Shown one piece after another: positions 47,104-58,198 of a DNA stretch of 64,000 nucleotides. The stretch is from assembly GCA_023159155.1 (NCBI GenBank), contig JAJNNX010000019.1, positions 372,001 through 436,000 of the forward strand, written 5' to 3'. The notes beneath the pieces are model-generated. The model had not been told where the DNA came from and made no database searches. It saw only the letters and a list, made by a program, of their open reading frames with translations. A program made the translations under genes and the position numbers. Numbering within the stretch: the stretch's first letter is position 1; each line of letters opens with the position of its first letter. The DNA comes from Ustulina deusta. Its lineage: Eukaryota > Ascomycota > Sordariomycetes > Xylariales > Xylariaceae.

Positions 47104-47631
47104 GTCACGTATGGCCTTGAACAAACCGAACTGGTGTCTTGATCAATTTGTTCTATGGGGTAATTATGATGACATTATGATATATATGCCCTTAAAAACT
47201 TGCCAACTAGTACTGATTGAAGTGGTTCTTGTACATTGAAGTGCCATTCAGCCACAAGCCCAATTTCATGGCCAGCACACGAAGGACCTAATTAGTTTAC
47301 ATATAGTTATTTTACACATAATTATTTTACATATCGTTAAAGATGAGGAGCCTTAGCCGCCGGCCGCCCGTTCCTCCGTTTTGGCCTCGGCGTTCCAAAC
47401 TTATCTAAAGAATCATTTAAAAAAAATACGGAGCGATCAACCCAGCTCGTCCTACCCCAAGTAATGCTGCTAAATTTAATATATATTTTGTAGCTGAATT
47501 TTCACTTTTTTCTTTTTTAATATTAGCTCTCATGTTGCTTGAAAATATTGGAGTAAAGAGTTTAGCTTAAGCGAGCATATTCTCATGCTCGCCCATCGTT
47601 GTCGCAGACCGGAACCCTCACGCTCTCGCCC
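47104..47631. other. AT-rich intergenic region
   Basis: No gene is seen. A short tandem of TTATTTTACATA-like units lies at about 47298-47335. Confidence 0.6.
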
Positions 47632-48412
47632 CTATTCGATGCCAAATACCATTTCCAAGAAGTCACGCTGCTCCAAGGCCGCCCCGTCCATAAATCCATC
47701 AAGACAATATTCTCCTACGAAAGTGAAAGTATCCTCGTGCTCAGGTTGCCGTAGTAGAACAGGAACGCTGCAGTCAAATAGCACGCAAACTAGATCCCCC
47801 TTCATCGCCTTCTCCGGGGCCAAGCCAATGTGTCCGTTGCGGGTAACCATCAGATGGAGTGACATTCTCACGGCCGTATCGAAGAACCTCCCAAAATTGT
47901 GTCTATGATGTACTCGTCTAGATTTGGAGCCGGGGATGATGAGTTGATGTCAGCTTCCCTGCTGCCGCGCAGGATGCTCTCGAAGCTGTGCCCGTGAATC
48001 AGAAGAGATTTTGTCCAGTCAAACTATTCCTGGAACTCCTTGGGTACGAGTCTGTTATGAGCTGTGCACATAACTACATAAAGTCTTGAAAAAACTCTCC
48101 AGTAGGCATGGCGAATCGCATATATCGATCTTTTCGGTCTAATACTGAACTTTTGCATACACTTCTGAGGATGTCTGATAGTAGTTGCGGGGAGTTTAGT
48201 ACGGAACTTTGGACTAATTCGATATTTCTAGATCCGACTAAGCCATCGACCGTATCCACAACAGTTCTGCGAGCGAGAAGATTTGAGCCTTCGAATATAT
48301 ACATAGCCGCGCTAGCCTTAAAAGCGGCATAGTACAGCGAAGGATCGCCAGGTTCGACGACGGTAGCGGGAGGCCGAAGATTCCCGATATGGGTCCTTGC
48401 ACTTTGACTAAC
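47632..48412 (-). pseudogene. HET-domain (heterokaryon incompatibility) gene relic, C-terminal part
   Basis: Two minus-strand frames carry consecutive parts of a HET-domain protein. The first (48412-48074) includes DPSLYYAAFKASAAMYIFEGSNLL and VDTVDGLVGSRNIELVQ. The second (about 47900-47632) contains MVTRNGHIGLAPEKAMKGD, VCVLFDCSVPVLLR and FVGEYCLDGFMDGAAL, the typical end of Het-6-type proteins. Between them there is a stop and at least one frameshift. The upstream end is cut at the boundary of the 71-bp element copy 2. Such proteins trigger cell death on fusion of incompatible strains; this copy is dead. Confidence 0.65.
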
Positions 48413-48483
48413 TGTCACGGAAAAACGACGCCGTTAGTGCCGTGAAGGTACTAACGGTATATATAGATCCACATCTACGCGAC
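48413..48483 (+). mobile_element. 71-bp element, copy 2, with 6-bp target-site duplication
   Basis: The element starts TGTCACGGAAAAACGACG and ends ATCTACGCGAC. It is flanked by ACTAAC on both sides (48407-48412 and 48484-48489). The internal stem is 11 bp (CCGTTAGTGCC / GGTACTAACGG, one G-T pair) with a 5-nt loop, followed by GGTATATATAG. If the duplication is read as 5 bp (CTAAC), the element becomes 72 bp with TG...CA ends and imperfect terminal inverted repeats (TGTCACG / CGCGACA). Confidence 0.75.
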
Positions 48484-48489
48484 ACTAAC

Positions 48490-49246
48490 CATTAATGGAA
48501 TCACTAGAGGGTCGGCCGTTGTTCGCCAGTCGAATACCCAGGATTGCAGCAAAGAACCAGGTAGAGGGCATATACACGAGTCTGCGAGGGAACGAACGTC
48601 TAGTAGTTCCACTAGTTAGACGTGAATTATTAGACGATACTACATCGAGCATGACCCGTATGTATATATCACTGAACTAAACCTAGGAGGAACAAGCTAA
48701 AGGGCACAGAACAGGGAACCGAGCTATACATATAGAGAACCTGTGGGAACTCTGATTTTATTCTCCTGATGAGCCAAATTGACCTCGCAACTCATAGCAC
48801 CATCCTCCATCTGCTCTGTCATATCACCTTTGTTCATCAAGCATCTAGCATCGACGAAGACGCCAGTACATCCATCGCTCTGTTCGGGAGAACGAAAGCA
48901 ACATATTATCTGAACGGATGAAGTTCGCAAGCGTCTTTGCGAAACTTGACTTCTACTCCTTTTTCTCTAAGCTACCAATGCTTACGCTTGTCCTATAATT
49001 CTATCTCTACATGAGAGCCCAACTTTCAGTCCATCCACAGCTCCAGCCAGAAAAGCCTTGTTTTGTAAAGGGGCAAATGCCGCAACATAGGTCTGACTCG
49101 AACATTACCAACCCAGGCTCCGTTTACCGGCTTTTCAAACATCGCAGAGATTATCCCGCGCTTCCTCTTGGATACAAGTGGGAAACACAAAGCAAGATTA
49201 TTGCCCACGCGACTTAACAACACAAATATATCTCCAGGATCGACCC
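48490..49246. other. Degraded sequence, possible HET N-terminal remnant
   Basis: A minus-strand frame at 48724-48930 (GVFVDARCLMNKGDMTEQMEDG) weakly resembles the VDA-x-CINQ core of HET domains and might be the 5' part of the relic at 47632-48412. Nothing else is recognised. Confidence 0.3.
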
Positions 49247-52145
49247 ATGCACAAATGGGGTTACGTTTTTTGTCACCGCGGACTTTACGAGCGTGCTTCG
49301 GGATTCATTGACAACTCAGATTCGGCTTTAAACAATGGAATACGTGAAGGTTTCTTCCTCCACGAGGTTGATGCGTTCATGGGGGAAAAGATAAACGACG
49401 GATTCCTAGCCCACGATAAAACTGCAGGTCGCGTCACGTCAAAGAAGAACTTATGGGTGTCTTATTCTCTTGGGGAGATTTTGGAGACCAACCTCGTGGC
49501 AAGGGGAGTTAAATTGGAAAATCCAGATATTGGGAGCTCTTACCTAGAGACACCCGATCAGGTGCCTGATCTGGAGAGCACGCTTTGGAAAGAAGGAGTC
49601 GCCGGACTCTTCAAATCGACCTGAGGGGAAACGATTTTGCGAAGGGGATTGCCCATTACGCTTTCCATATTTTGAAACCTCACTTGCGAGACCTATCTTC
49701 CCGAGCTACGCAATATCACACTTTGGCGTGGAATGTATTGCGGTCAACAATTCTCAAGGGCTACAATTTGCACTTCGACTCTTTCTCTCATCTTCTCCGG
49801 GTAATAGAGGAGGAGTATTCCAAAGCGTATGGGCGGAATTTATTCGAATTGAAGAACTTATACCAACTTCCGCCCTTGATCATGGTGTTCTATTCAAAGC
49901 CGGTAGTCGATCTTGCGCGAAATACTCCTCCAAAGGATCCTTCAACAACTATACTGAGTTACGAACATATTCGTGAAGTCTTCATGGAACAAGTTTCTTC
50001 CTTTATTGGCATCGGTGACTACTCTTACAATTTCATACTTGAGATTACTCACAGCGGTCTTGGTCTACTCTATGACGTGAAGACCGGACAGGCCAAGAAC
50101 CCTTTAACTGGTCGCTTGCTTAAAGACAAATATGTCATTTTCGATAGTCTTGTGGACCGAGCTATGATTGATGTCAGCTTGGAGCTGAGAGAAAAGAACC
50201 CGGACCTACTTTTCTCTTCTTGTACACGACTACCCGACGTTATTATATCAGATCAGAAATATAGAGCTAATCATGAGACTGGCAAGCTGGTACCCTGGGA
50301 ACAAGGCGAGAAGGGACTTGCAGCTCATCTACGAGCCATCCATGGGGGATTATACCCTCAATCCAACATTGTCGTGGCTGATGACCCGATTGCGGAGATC
50401 GCTGCACGCACGTGGATCGATCAGAAGGCACGTCTGGATCGGGGGAAGCTACTAGAAATTCCATACTTCGAATGGCTTTCAGGGGGCGGGGACTATTTCT
50501 TCAATGCTGCCCAGGAGCTGAACGGCGACTTCTTACCAAACAAGATAGGGGACCCCGTGTATTTTGGATTGAACATCCCGGGCGCTGACGGCACAGACGA
50601 CAGTAGTCTAATGGATCCAAAAGAAAGAATCAAATCGTGGCTCGAGAGACAAATGTTCACACCGCTGGGCGATGTGCCGGGCCCCAATTTCTGGAATAGA
50701 CAAAGTATAAACATGGAGAGTGAAGAGAGGCAAGATGAGGCGGAATTCGGAGAAGAGGAAGTCGCCGAAACCAGCAGCGTGCCGACCAATAATGTTGACC
50801 ATGCAACTAATGAGACACCCTTTGGGAGTGATGTCGATCAAAGAGCGCTCGATATAATGAGCATATACGATGTTGCCTGTACACGCTCCTTCGACCAACA
50901 GCACGCAATGTACAACTTTGTAGCTTACAAGGCAGCTGACCACGGCAATGTTGAGGTCCTCGAGAAGATATTTTCCAACGACGCCGACATTAATGCGTGG
51001 ACAGGGTTCTTTGGTAATGCCCTGGCGGCGGTGTGCGCAAGAGGCCGCGATAATGTTGTTCGGTTATTACTGCGAAAATGGGTCGATGTCAATGTCCCTG
51101 GAAAAATATTCGGCTTTCCGCTTCAACTTGCATCCATACACCGCCGCAATACTATTGTTGAGTTGCTATTGGACAAAGGGGTCAACATCAACACTTTGAG
51201 TGGGCTATACAGCACTGCGCTGGCGGGCGCGTGTACATTCGGTCACAATGATATTGTCGAGTTACTCCTAGCCAGAGAAGCCAACGTTAACGCTCCAACA
51301 GGGTCCTCTAAGACTGCACTAGTAGCCGCGTGTGAAAGAGGCCACGAGGATATTGTTAGAATGCTCCTAAAAAAAACGCCCACGTTAACGCTCCAAATGA
51401 GTCTTTAGAGGATGCGCTAAGGATTGCTTGTCAAAAGGGCTACAAGAACATTGTCAAGTTGCTCCTGGATAAGGAGGTTAATGTTAATGCTGAAACAGGG
51501 TCCTCTAATACTGCGCTAGTAACAGCGTGTGAGAGAGGCTACGAGGATATTGTTGAAATGCTCCTAGAGAAGGAGGCCGATGTTAACGCTCCATATGGGT
51601 CCTTAGGTAATGCGCTATGGGGCGCGTGTGAGGGAGGCTATGAGAACATTGCCGAGTGGCTCCTGGACAAAGGGGCCGGCCTCAGGGCTAATATGACATC
51701 CTACACTGAGGCGTTGGTGTTGGCATGTGCATGGGGCCACGCTACCATTGTTCAACGCCTACTAGATTCAAGCAGCCATTTTCACAAGAGCGATTTTCCT
51801 ATCGACTTGAGAGGCACATACAATGACGAAATTGAGCAAATTCTCATAAAGGCTGGCAACGCTCTGGCAATACGACGTGGAAGCAACAAACCAGGACAGG
51901 CAGGCAAGAAGGAGACACACAGCGCAATTATGCCAAAGGCGAAGGCTTCTTGGGACAAGCCCGTGATACAGCCCGGACCTCCGCCGCCTAGCTGCGGCTG
52001 TTTTCTATGCCTAACAGATCAAATGCTGCATTCAGTTAGTGATGTTGTCGGGGTTCAAGCAGGAGACATAAGTGATGTGTTTGAAAAGTTAGGAAAGGAT
52101 CTAGTAGTGGACCATAGACAAAGATCCAGGTGTGAGATATTATAA
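49247..52145 (+). pseudogene. Ankyrin-repeat protein with GDPD-like N-terminal domain, two frameshifts
   Basis: The start MHKWGYVFCHRGLYER opens a TIM-barrel domain of the glycerophosphodiester phosphodiesterase / phospholipase-like superfamily: HRG, HEVDAFMGE and FLAHD carry the usual catalytic His and metal ligands. Near 49613 one base is missing between LWKEGVAGLF and QIDLRGNDFAKGIAHY. The second frame continues through EMTHSGLG-like and DDPIAEIAARTWID segments, then an acidic linker and ankyrin repeats from about 50940 (units of ~33 residues such as GHNDIVELLLAREANVNAPT). At 51370-51378, in a run of eight A, a second one-base shift is needed; ankyrin repeats then resume in the third frame and run to about 51830, giving roughly nine in all, before a tail with PGPPPPSCGCFLC. 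Each lesion is a single missing base, so sequence errors or recent decay are both possible. Fungal ankyrin proteins of this sort form fast-evolving families. Confidence 0.65.
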
Positions 52146-53232
52146 GGGACAAGAATACTGAGGCGTAACACGCTGAGATATCCTTTTCTCATCCATTTTC
52201 CCCTAAACTCTTTTATTTCACGCACGTCGACCGAGACGATTACAGTACACGATCCATTTCTTACAGAATGAAATGAATATTTAATCTTTGACACAAAGCT
52301 GTCCTAGTCCCTTGACCGGAACCTCACCCTCCCAGGAATCTTCCCACTTCAGCCACCGTTGCGTAAGATAGATCTTTAATTCCTCCCCAATTTTTCCCAC
52401 GTTCGATGATCGAAAGCCATTCTGGCACATTCCAGGGGTGATCGCCAGAAGTGTATTCAGATGATTGATGGTCTATGTTCTAGTTACAATATAAGAGATA
52501 AAAGCAAGCTATTTATATATGGGATCTCTCGGAGTATCGAGCTTCTCCATCATGCCATCAATAGAATGTCTGCATCGAGATCTTATGAGACTCTCCCCTA
52601 AGCTCCTCGTCTTATCGAATGTAAGTGTAATCAACCGGTCCTATAACGCTGGGGATGCGTGACACCACATGACATACTGCTAATTCGGCCAAGTGTGGCT
52701 TGACAGGCTTTGACGCATGTCTGAGGAATGGAACCAATCAGATGAAGGTCGAGCGCCACCCAGTGACGTAGGAGACAGAGTGCCACACCCCCCGAGTCTG
52801 AAGCCAAACCACTAGAGAGACCCAATGAAGCCAGCAGGCACAGCCATGTAAGTTTGCACCACCGGGCACAATAGGAGGGCGAAGAAAACCTGCTTATGGT
52901 TTGACTTTGGTGCGTGAGGTCATAGGTGGTCATTAGATATCGGAGGTAGTACAATAGATGATGCATTAACATCCAAATAGTAGCTCCCAGATCTCCATCT
53001 TTCGTCTTACGAATTAATCTACGACAGATGCATTCAATTTGAACCTCTTTTTCAACAAGACACAGTTGAATCGAAATATCTACTCAATACCTTAATCACG
53101 CCCCAGTAAGAAACCCACGTGCATCTCGCACCCTTCACCATTAATCACACCCCCCCAGAAACCAAAAAGAGATAGCCTTTCTAATCTAGACGCTGGCAAC
53201 CAAACCCTACTGACACGAGACGCTAGATAGCA
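52146..53232. other. Intergenic region, no gene seen
   Basis: About 1.1 kb without a supported gene. A minus-strand open frame at 52631-52972 has no recognisable motif. Confidence 0.5.
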
Positions 53233-53497
53233 ATGGCAGAAATCAAGCCGAACAACGCGGAAGAGAAGAAGAGCCAGACGACGATGGAGTGGGCGAGGGA
53301 GAAGTACAACGAGCAATACGACGCCTGGATGCCGTGGATCGAGGACACGTTCCTCAAGTACTTTACCAAGGACAACAGGACGAGCTACGTCGCGCGAGGT
53401 AACGTCGTCCTCTTTGTTATCTAGATATTAGCATTCTCCGATTTCCACCATACACCAACAGCTAATAGCAGACTGCTTATTTTGATTTTGATTGCTC

Positions 53498-53531
<34 letters not shown>

Positions 53532-53802
53532 CCTCACTCACTCATTTATACGCATTACTAACACATCCTCTCCCCTCCACACAGACGGACTCGACAGAAC
53601 CAAAGTAACCGGCATCGAGCAAGTCGACAAGCTCCAAGATGGCGCGAACGACCTGGCCGCCAGCCAGATCGGCCAGGGCGGTATTCTCCAGCCCGTCGGC
53701 GATGCGGCTTCGGAGGGCATGAAGCGCGCCGACCCGCGCGGGAAGAGCGGAAATGGCGCCGCCGGTCTCAGCGTCCCTGGTCTTTCTGGCCTAGGCCTGT
53801 GA
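53233..53802 (+). CDS. Small conserved hydrophilic protein, function unknown
   Basis: Two exons, 53233-53398 and 53585-53802, flank a 186-nt intron (GTAACG...ACAG, keeping phase) and give 127 residues. The N-terminal half is helical and charged, with WAREKYNEQYDAWMPWIEDTFLKYFTKDNRTSYVARD across the junction in part; the C-terminal half is Gly/Ala-rich (GQGGILQPVGDAASEGM) and ends in GLSVPGLSGLGL. No signal peptide or membrane segment is seen. Codon use and the splice phase argue for a real gene; I recall similar short proteins in other filamentous fungi but no assigned role. The intron carries a CT repeat. Confidence 0.7.
53510..53528 (+). repeat. CT dinucleotide repeat inside an intron
   Basis: About ten tandem CT units upstream of the 3' splice site of the preceding small gene. 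Confidence 0.85.
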
Positions 53803-54520
53803 AGAGAAACAAGGCATGAGAAAAGGCGAAACGGTTGATCGGGCACCCCGTCTCCGCGATTGGGGTCGTGACGCTTACACGTCTCAACGGAATTCTTATA
53901 TAATAATATCTTCAAGGAAATGAGCTTGAAAGACGGGTTGGAAATATGGATGGTGGAAAGGCATACGGGGGGTATCGGGCGCTTGATTATCTTAAAGTAC
54001 CTAACCCGTAATACTATTATGATGCATATTCTTCGTTGCTGCCTTTACTATAGTCACATAGAAATGCGAAGAAGTGAAGACCACACTTCCACCCTATGTC
54101 CCAGACCAATACAAACCAGTCTAAATGCTTCCATATCCTATCGTCTACCGAACACGAGTGAAATTAGTGAAAGCACATGGTTTATGTTGTATCATCTTAT
54201 TCGGGTTGTTTCAGCTATGGAAAAGCAGCCAAATTCCTTGTACCGAACCCTGTTAACATCCGTCATCCATCATCATGCCATCGCAGACTTCAAGCGCATG
54301 ACCCGCAAACCCTACTCAAATGTTCAACTTCCAGATTTGCATCAAAATAAAATTCAATCCTGAGGGATTGAAGTAGAGAGAGTGGACGAAATCAATATAA
54401 TATCGACCCAGAAGAAAAATCTAAGATGCAGGATGATTGTATTGGATCTCTAGAATCAGAATACTTGAGGTTGTAAGTGAACGATGCCGAATGCAAAGTA
54501 TATTCTAGTCTAGTGATCTA
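53803..54520. other. Convergent intergenic region
   Basis: This is 3' sequence between the small gene (+) and the transhydrogenase (-). No further feature is seen; the open frame 53920-54363 has no recognisable motif. Confidence 0.5.
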
Positions 54521-57500
54521 TCATGTACGAGATTCGACTGCAGATTTGATAGCTGGATCGAATGTGGTTAGCCTCTGTCCTTCACTCGGCTGTATGACCA
54601 ATGAAATACTAACCATCACATGTAACTTTAGCATCACCGAAAAGCATCTTAGTTCCAGGCATGAAGAACATGGGGTTCGGTACATCGGCTACAGAAAAAT
54701 TTTTTCGTCAGTATTCGTAACATGGCTGAGAGTAGGTTCGAGATATCTTACCGTAACCAGAAGCCATTCCTCTCTTCATGACAATCACTTGCTTGCTCTT
54801 CCATGCATGAAGGACAGGCATGCCAGCAATAGGGCTACCAGGTTCGAGGGCGATGGGATTAACGGTATCGTTTGCGCCGATGACTAGCGTGACATCTGTA
54901 TCGCCAAAATCATCGTTGATTTCGTCCATTTCCAACACGATGTCGTAAGGGACACTCGCTTCTGCGAGAAGCACGTTGCATTGCCCTGGCATACGACCAG
55001 CAACCGGGTGGATAGCAAAGCGCACCTTGATTCCCTTGGATCGTAGCGTCTTGGTGATTTCGCTTATGGCATACTGTGCTTTAGCCACCGCCATGCCATA
55101 TCCTACCACAATAATCACGTTTTCGGCATTAACAAGTGCTTCCGCCGTCTCATCAATGTTGGTCTGTACTACTGTACCCTCAACCTTGAAGTCTGTTGTT
55201 GTAGGTGTTGATATGCCGCCAAATAAGACATTCGTGAGCGACCGGTTCATCGCAACACACATAATGTATGAGAGAATGGATCCGGACACGCCTATAAGGG
55301 CGCCAACCGATGTTAGTAACGGGTTTTCCAGCATGAACCCTTCAGCTACCAGAGCAAAACCACTGTATGCATTGAGAACGGTAATAACGACGGGCATATC
55401 AGCTCCACCTATGGCGGCTGTCGTGGTGTACCCCTTCGCGAAGGAGAGAATCGTGTTGGCTCCCAGCGCACAGGCAGCGATCATGGGCGACCCAGGTGCC
55501 ATTGTCACAAAAGCACCCATGGTTGCGATATTGGTGACTAGCATGCCTGAGTTGATTGCGTGTCTTCCTGGAAGCCTAAGAGGTTTGGACGACATCTTCC
55601 CAGCGAGTTTCATGAAGGCTACAATGCTTCCAGTAAAAGTGATGCCGCCTATCAGGACACCTAAATAAGCTGTTACCAGATGCAGAGTGGTGACATGGTC
55701 AAGACTACCCATGACACTCCCGATACTTGTCAATACTGCCGCCAGACCAACAACGGAGTGAAGAGCAGCGACAGTTTGGGGCAGATCCGTGGGGGTAATT
55801 CGTTTCCCAATGACGAATCCGAGAATACTACCAATCATAGCGAGACCTCCGAATTGGGTGAGAACCTCTGGGCTAAAGCCAACAGCCAGCAGTGAAGCTA
55901 GTACACCTGAACCTACACCAAGAATACCGAGCAAGTTGCCCATTCGCGCCGTGGCTTGAGAGGCCAAGCCAGAGAGCGAGCTGATGCATAGTACAGAGCT
56001 CACCAAATAACCAGCTTGCACAAGTCCAGCGGCACCAGTTGAAGCAGCCGCAAGGAAGCCACCGCCAAATAGGACACCAGGTATAGCCCACATCCAGGGG
56101 TACTCAGGAGGGTCAGTTGGTCCTAATACACGAGTTAGCAGAGGTGTTCATGACTTCTGCAACGTTGGGGAACGCTATGTACTCTTGAACATGTCCAACA
56201 TTCTCTTCGTAAGAACGAAACCGCCAGACACGTTAACAAATGCTAGGAGGACAGATGCAGCACCAAGGGCCTGAGGAATAGTTCCCGGAAGATATCCACC
56301 CCCCATAACAAAAAATCCGCCAATGCCGACCATTCCTACATCATGTTAGCCCTGTCGGAGCTTTGCCTGAGCCGTACTTACCAGATATGGCATTCGTGAC
56401 ACTCATCAATGGTGAATGAAGAGCGGGTGTGACACCCCACACAACACGGTATCCGATGAGAGAGGCGAGCGCGAAGGTGAAAGCATTCCCCATGAAGAGA
56501 GGCCCAGTTAATTTACCAAGAGCTAGAGCGGTACCCATTCCAGCAGTAACACCCGCAACGTCTCGCGTTGTCTTTTGGAAAGGCGTCAGGGCAACCGCCG
56601 CAGCCTCGGCCTTAGGGGCAGCTTTGGGCGAAGGGGCAGGAGGGGGAGCTGGGCGAGGTGCAGGGGGTAAGATATTGCCATTAAGAGTCACAATAGAACC
56701 CCTAACAACTTCATCGGTCAGGTCAATCCCGAAGGACTTGTCCTGCGGCGCCATTGACAGCAGCAACTTCACAATATTGTTCGAATACAGTGTTGAGGAT
56801 TGGGTAGGCAACCTCGACGGTAGGTCAGTGTATCCTGTGGGGTTCATGAGTAAAGAGTCTTTTCAAGCAGGATATTTTTCTTACCAATGATTTTCACATC
56901 ATTGTATGTGGCCAATTTGCCAGGTTCTGTCCTCTCACAATTGCCGCCCGCTTCAGCCGCCAAATCTACAATCACGGAGCCAGGTTTCATAACATCAAGC
57001 ATATCCTTGGTAATCAATTTCGGTGCGGGTCGACCTGGAATCAAAGCTGTGGTGATGATAATATCGACATCCTGGGCTTGCTCCTTGAATAACTTCATCT
57101 CGGCTGCAATGAATTCGGGAGACATTTCCTTGGCGTAGCCACCTGCTCCGGAGCCATCTTCCTCGATTTCAACCTCGATGAATTCAGCGCCGAGGGACTG
57201 CACCTGTTCACGAGCGGCGGGTCGGGTGTCGAAGCCCCGGACGATGGCGCCCATCCTCCTGGCGGTAGCGATAGCGCTCAACCCGGCGACGCCAGCACCG
57301 ATTACCAAAACCTTGCATGGTGGAATTTTGCCCGCTGCGGTCACCTGGCCTGTCAAAAAGCGACCGAAGTTATTCGATGCTTCGAGTACGGCTTTATAGC
57401 CGGCAATATTGGCCATGGAACTGAGAGCATCAAAGACTTGGGCACGCGAGATGCGTGGAACCATATCCATGGCGAACGAGGTCACCTTGCGTGCTGCAAG

Positions 57501-58198
57501 ACGTTCCACAACGTCCCTATTCTGGGCGGGCTGCAGGAACGAAATGATGGTTGCATTCTCCTTCAGGCGGTCAATTTCTGCTAGGTTTGGGCCACGAACT
57601 TTCAGAACAATGTCGGCTGCACCCCAGACTGCACCAGGGTTGACGATGGTAGCCCCAGCCTTCTCGTAAGCCTCATCGAGGAAGTCAGCCTCAACACCGG
57701 CACCTCGTTCAACGATAACCTTGGCAAACCCCTTCTTTTTCAGAAGAGCTACATTTTGAGGTGAAATTGCGACCCGGCGTTCATTTGCAAACGTCTCACG
57801 CGGGACCCCGACAGTGAGGTTGGAGTAGGGTACCGAGGGGGGTTCGACAACGGTCGAGTACGAAGTGATTGGAACTGTGCTGGCTGCAGGAGTCGGGTTG
57901 GCAACAAAGCGCTGCTTCGGCGCTGCAGGCAGCACGGTTGACTGCTTCGCATGGGTGCTGTTCCATTGACGACAGATGCCGACGGCAGTTGGGGGTGCGT
58001 GAGGTGTTAAATCTACGCATGGCGTTGTGTTAGCACCAATGATGAAGTAGCAGATACATGCCCGGGGAATTACGCATCTGCGTGGTAGAGCGACGAACCT
58101 AGGAAACGCGAGGCAGCTCTGCGTGTCAGATGTTGGGTCGCACGCAGAGGGCCATGATTAGCGACCAGCGCCGGGCGCGAAAAAGCAACGGGAATCAT
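54521..58198 (-). CDS. nnt: NAD(P) transhydrogenase, proton-translocating, mitochondrial
   Basis: The inner-membrane enzyme uses the proton gradient to make NADPH from NADH. Seven exons are inferred: 58198-58074, 57957-56885, 56834-56382, 56335-56183, 56122-54752, 54688-54614 and 54552-54521, giving 1093 residues, the family size. Exon 1 starts [16 protein letters not shown], a mitochondrial presequence with TRRAASRF. Domain I (NAD-binding) shows [40 protein letters not shown] and [13 protein letters not shown]. Domain II contains about a dozen membrane helices across exons 3-5, and domain III (NADP-binding) shows [37 protein letters not shown] and [10 protein letters not shown], ending in [15 protein letters not shown]. 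It is a fused alpha-beta order as in animal NNT. The exon 1-2 junction is the least certain; the others fit in phase and by homology. Confidence 0.9.

Noticed and set aside
46165..47124. Long minus-strand frames opposite the kinase gene
   Set aside because: Antisense shadows of a GC-rich coding region; the plus strand carries the family motifs.
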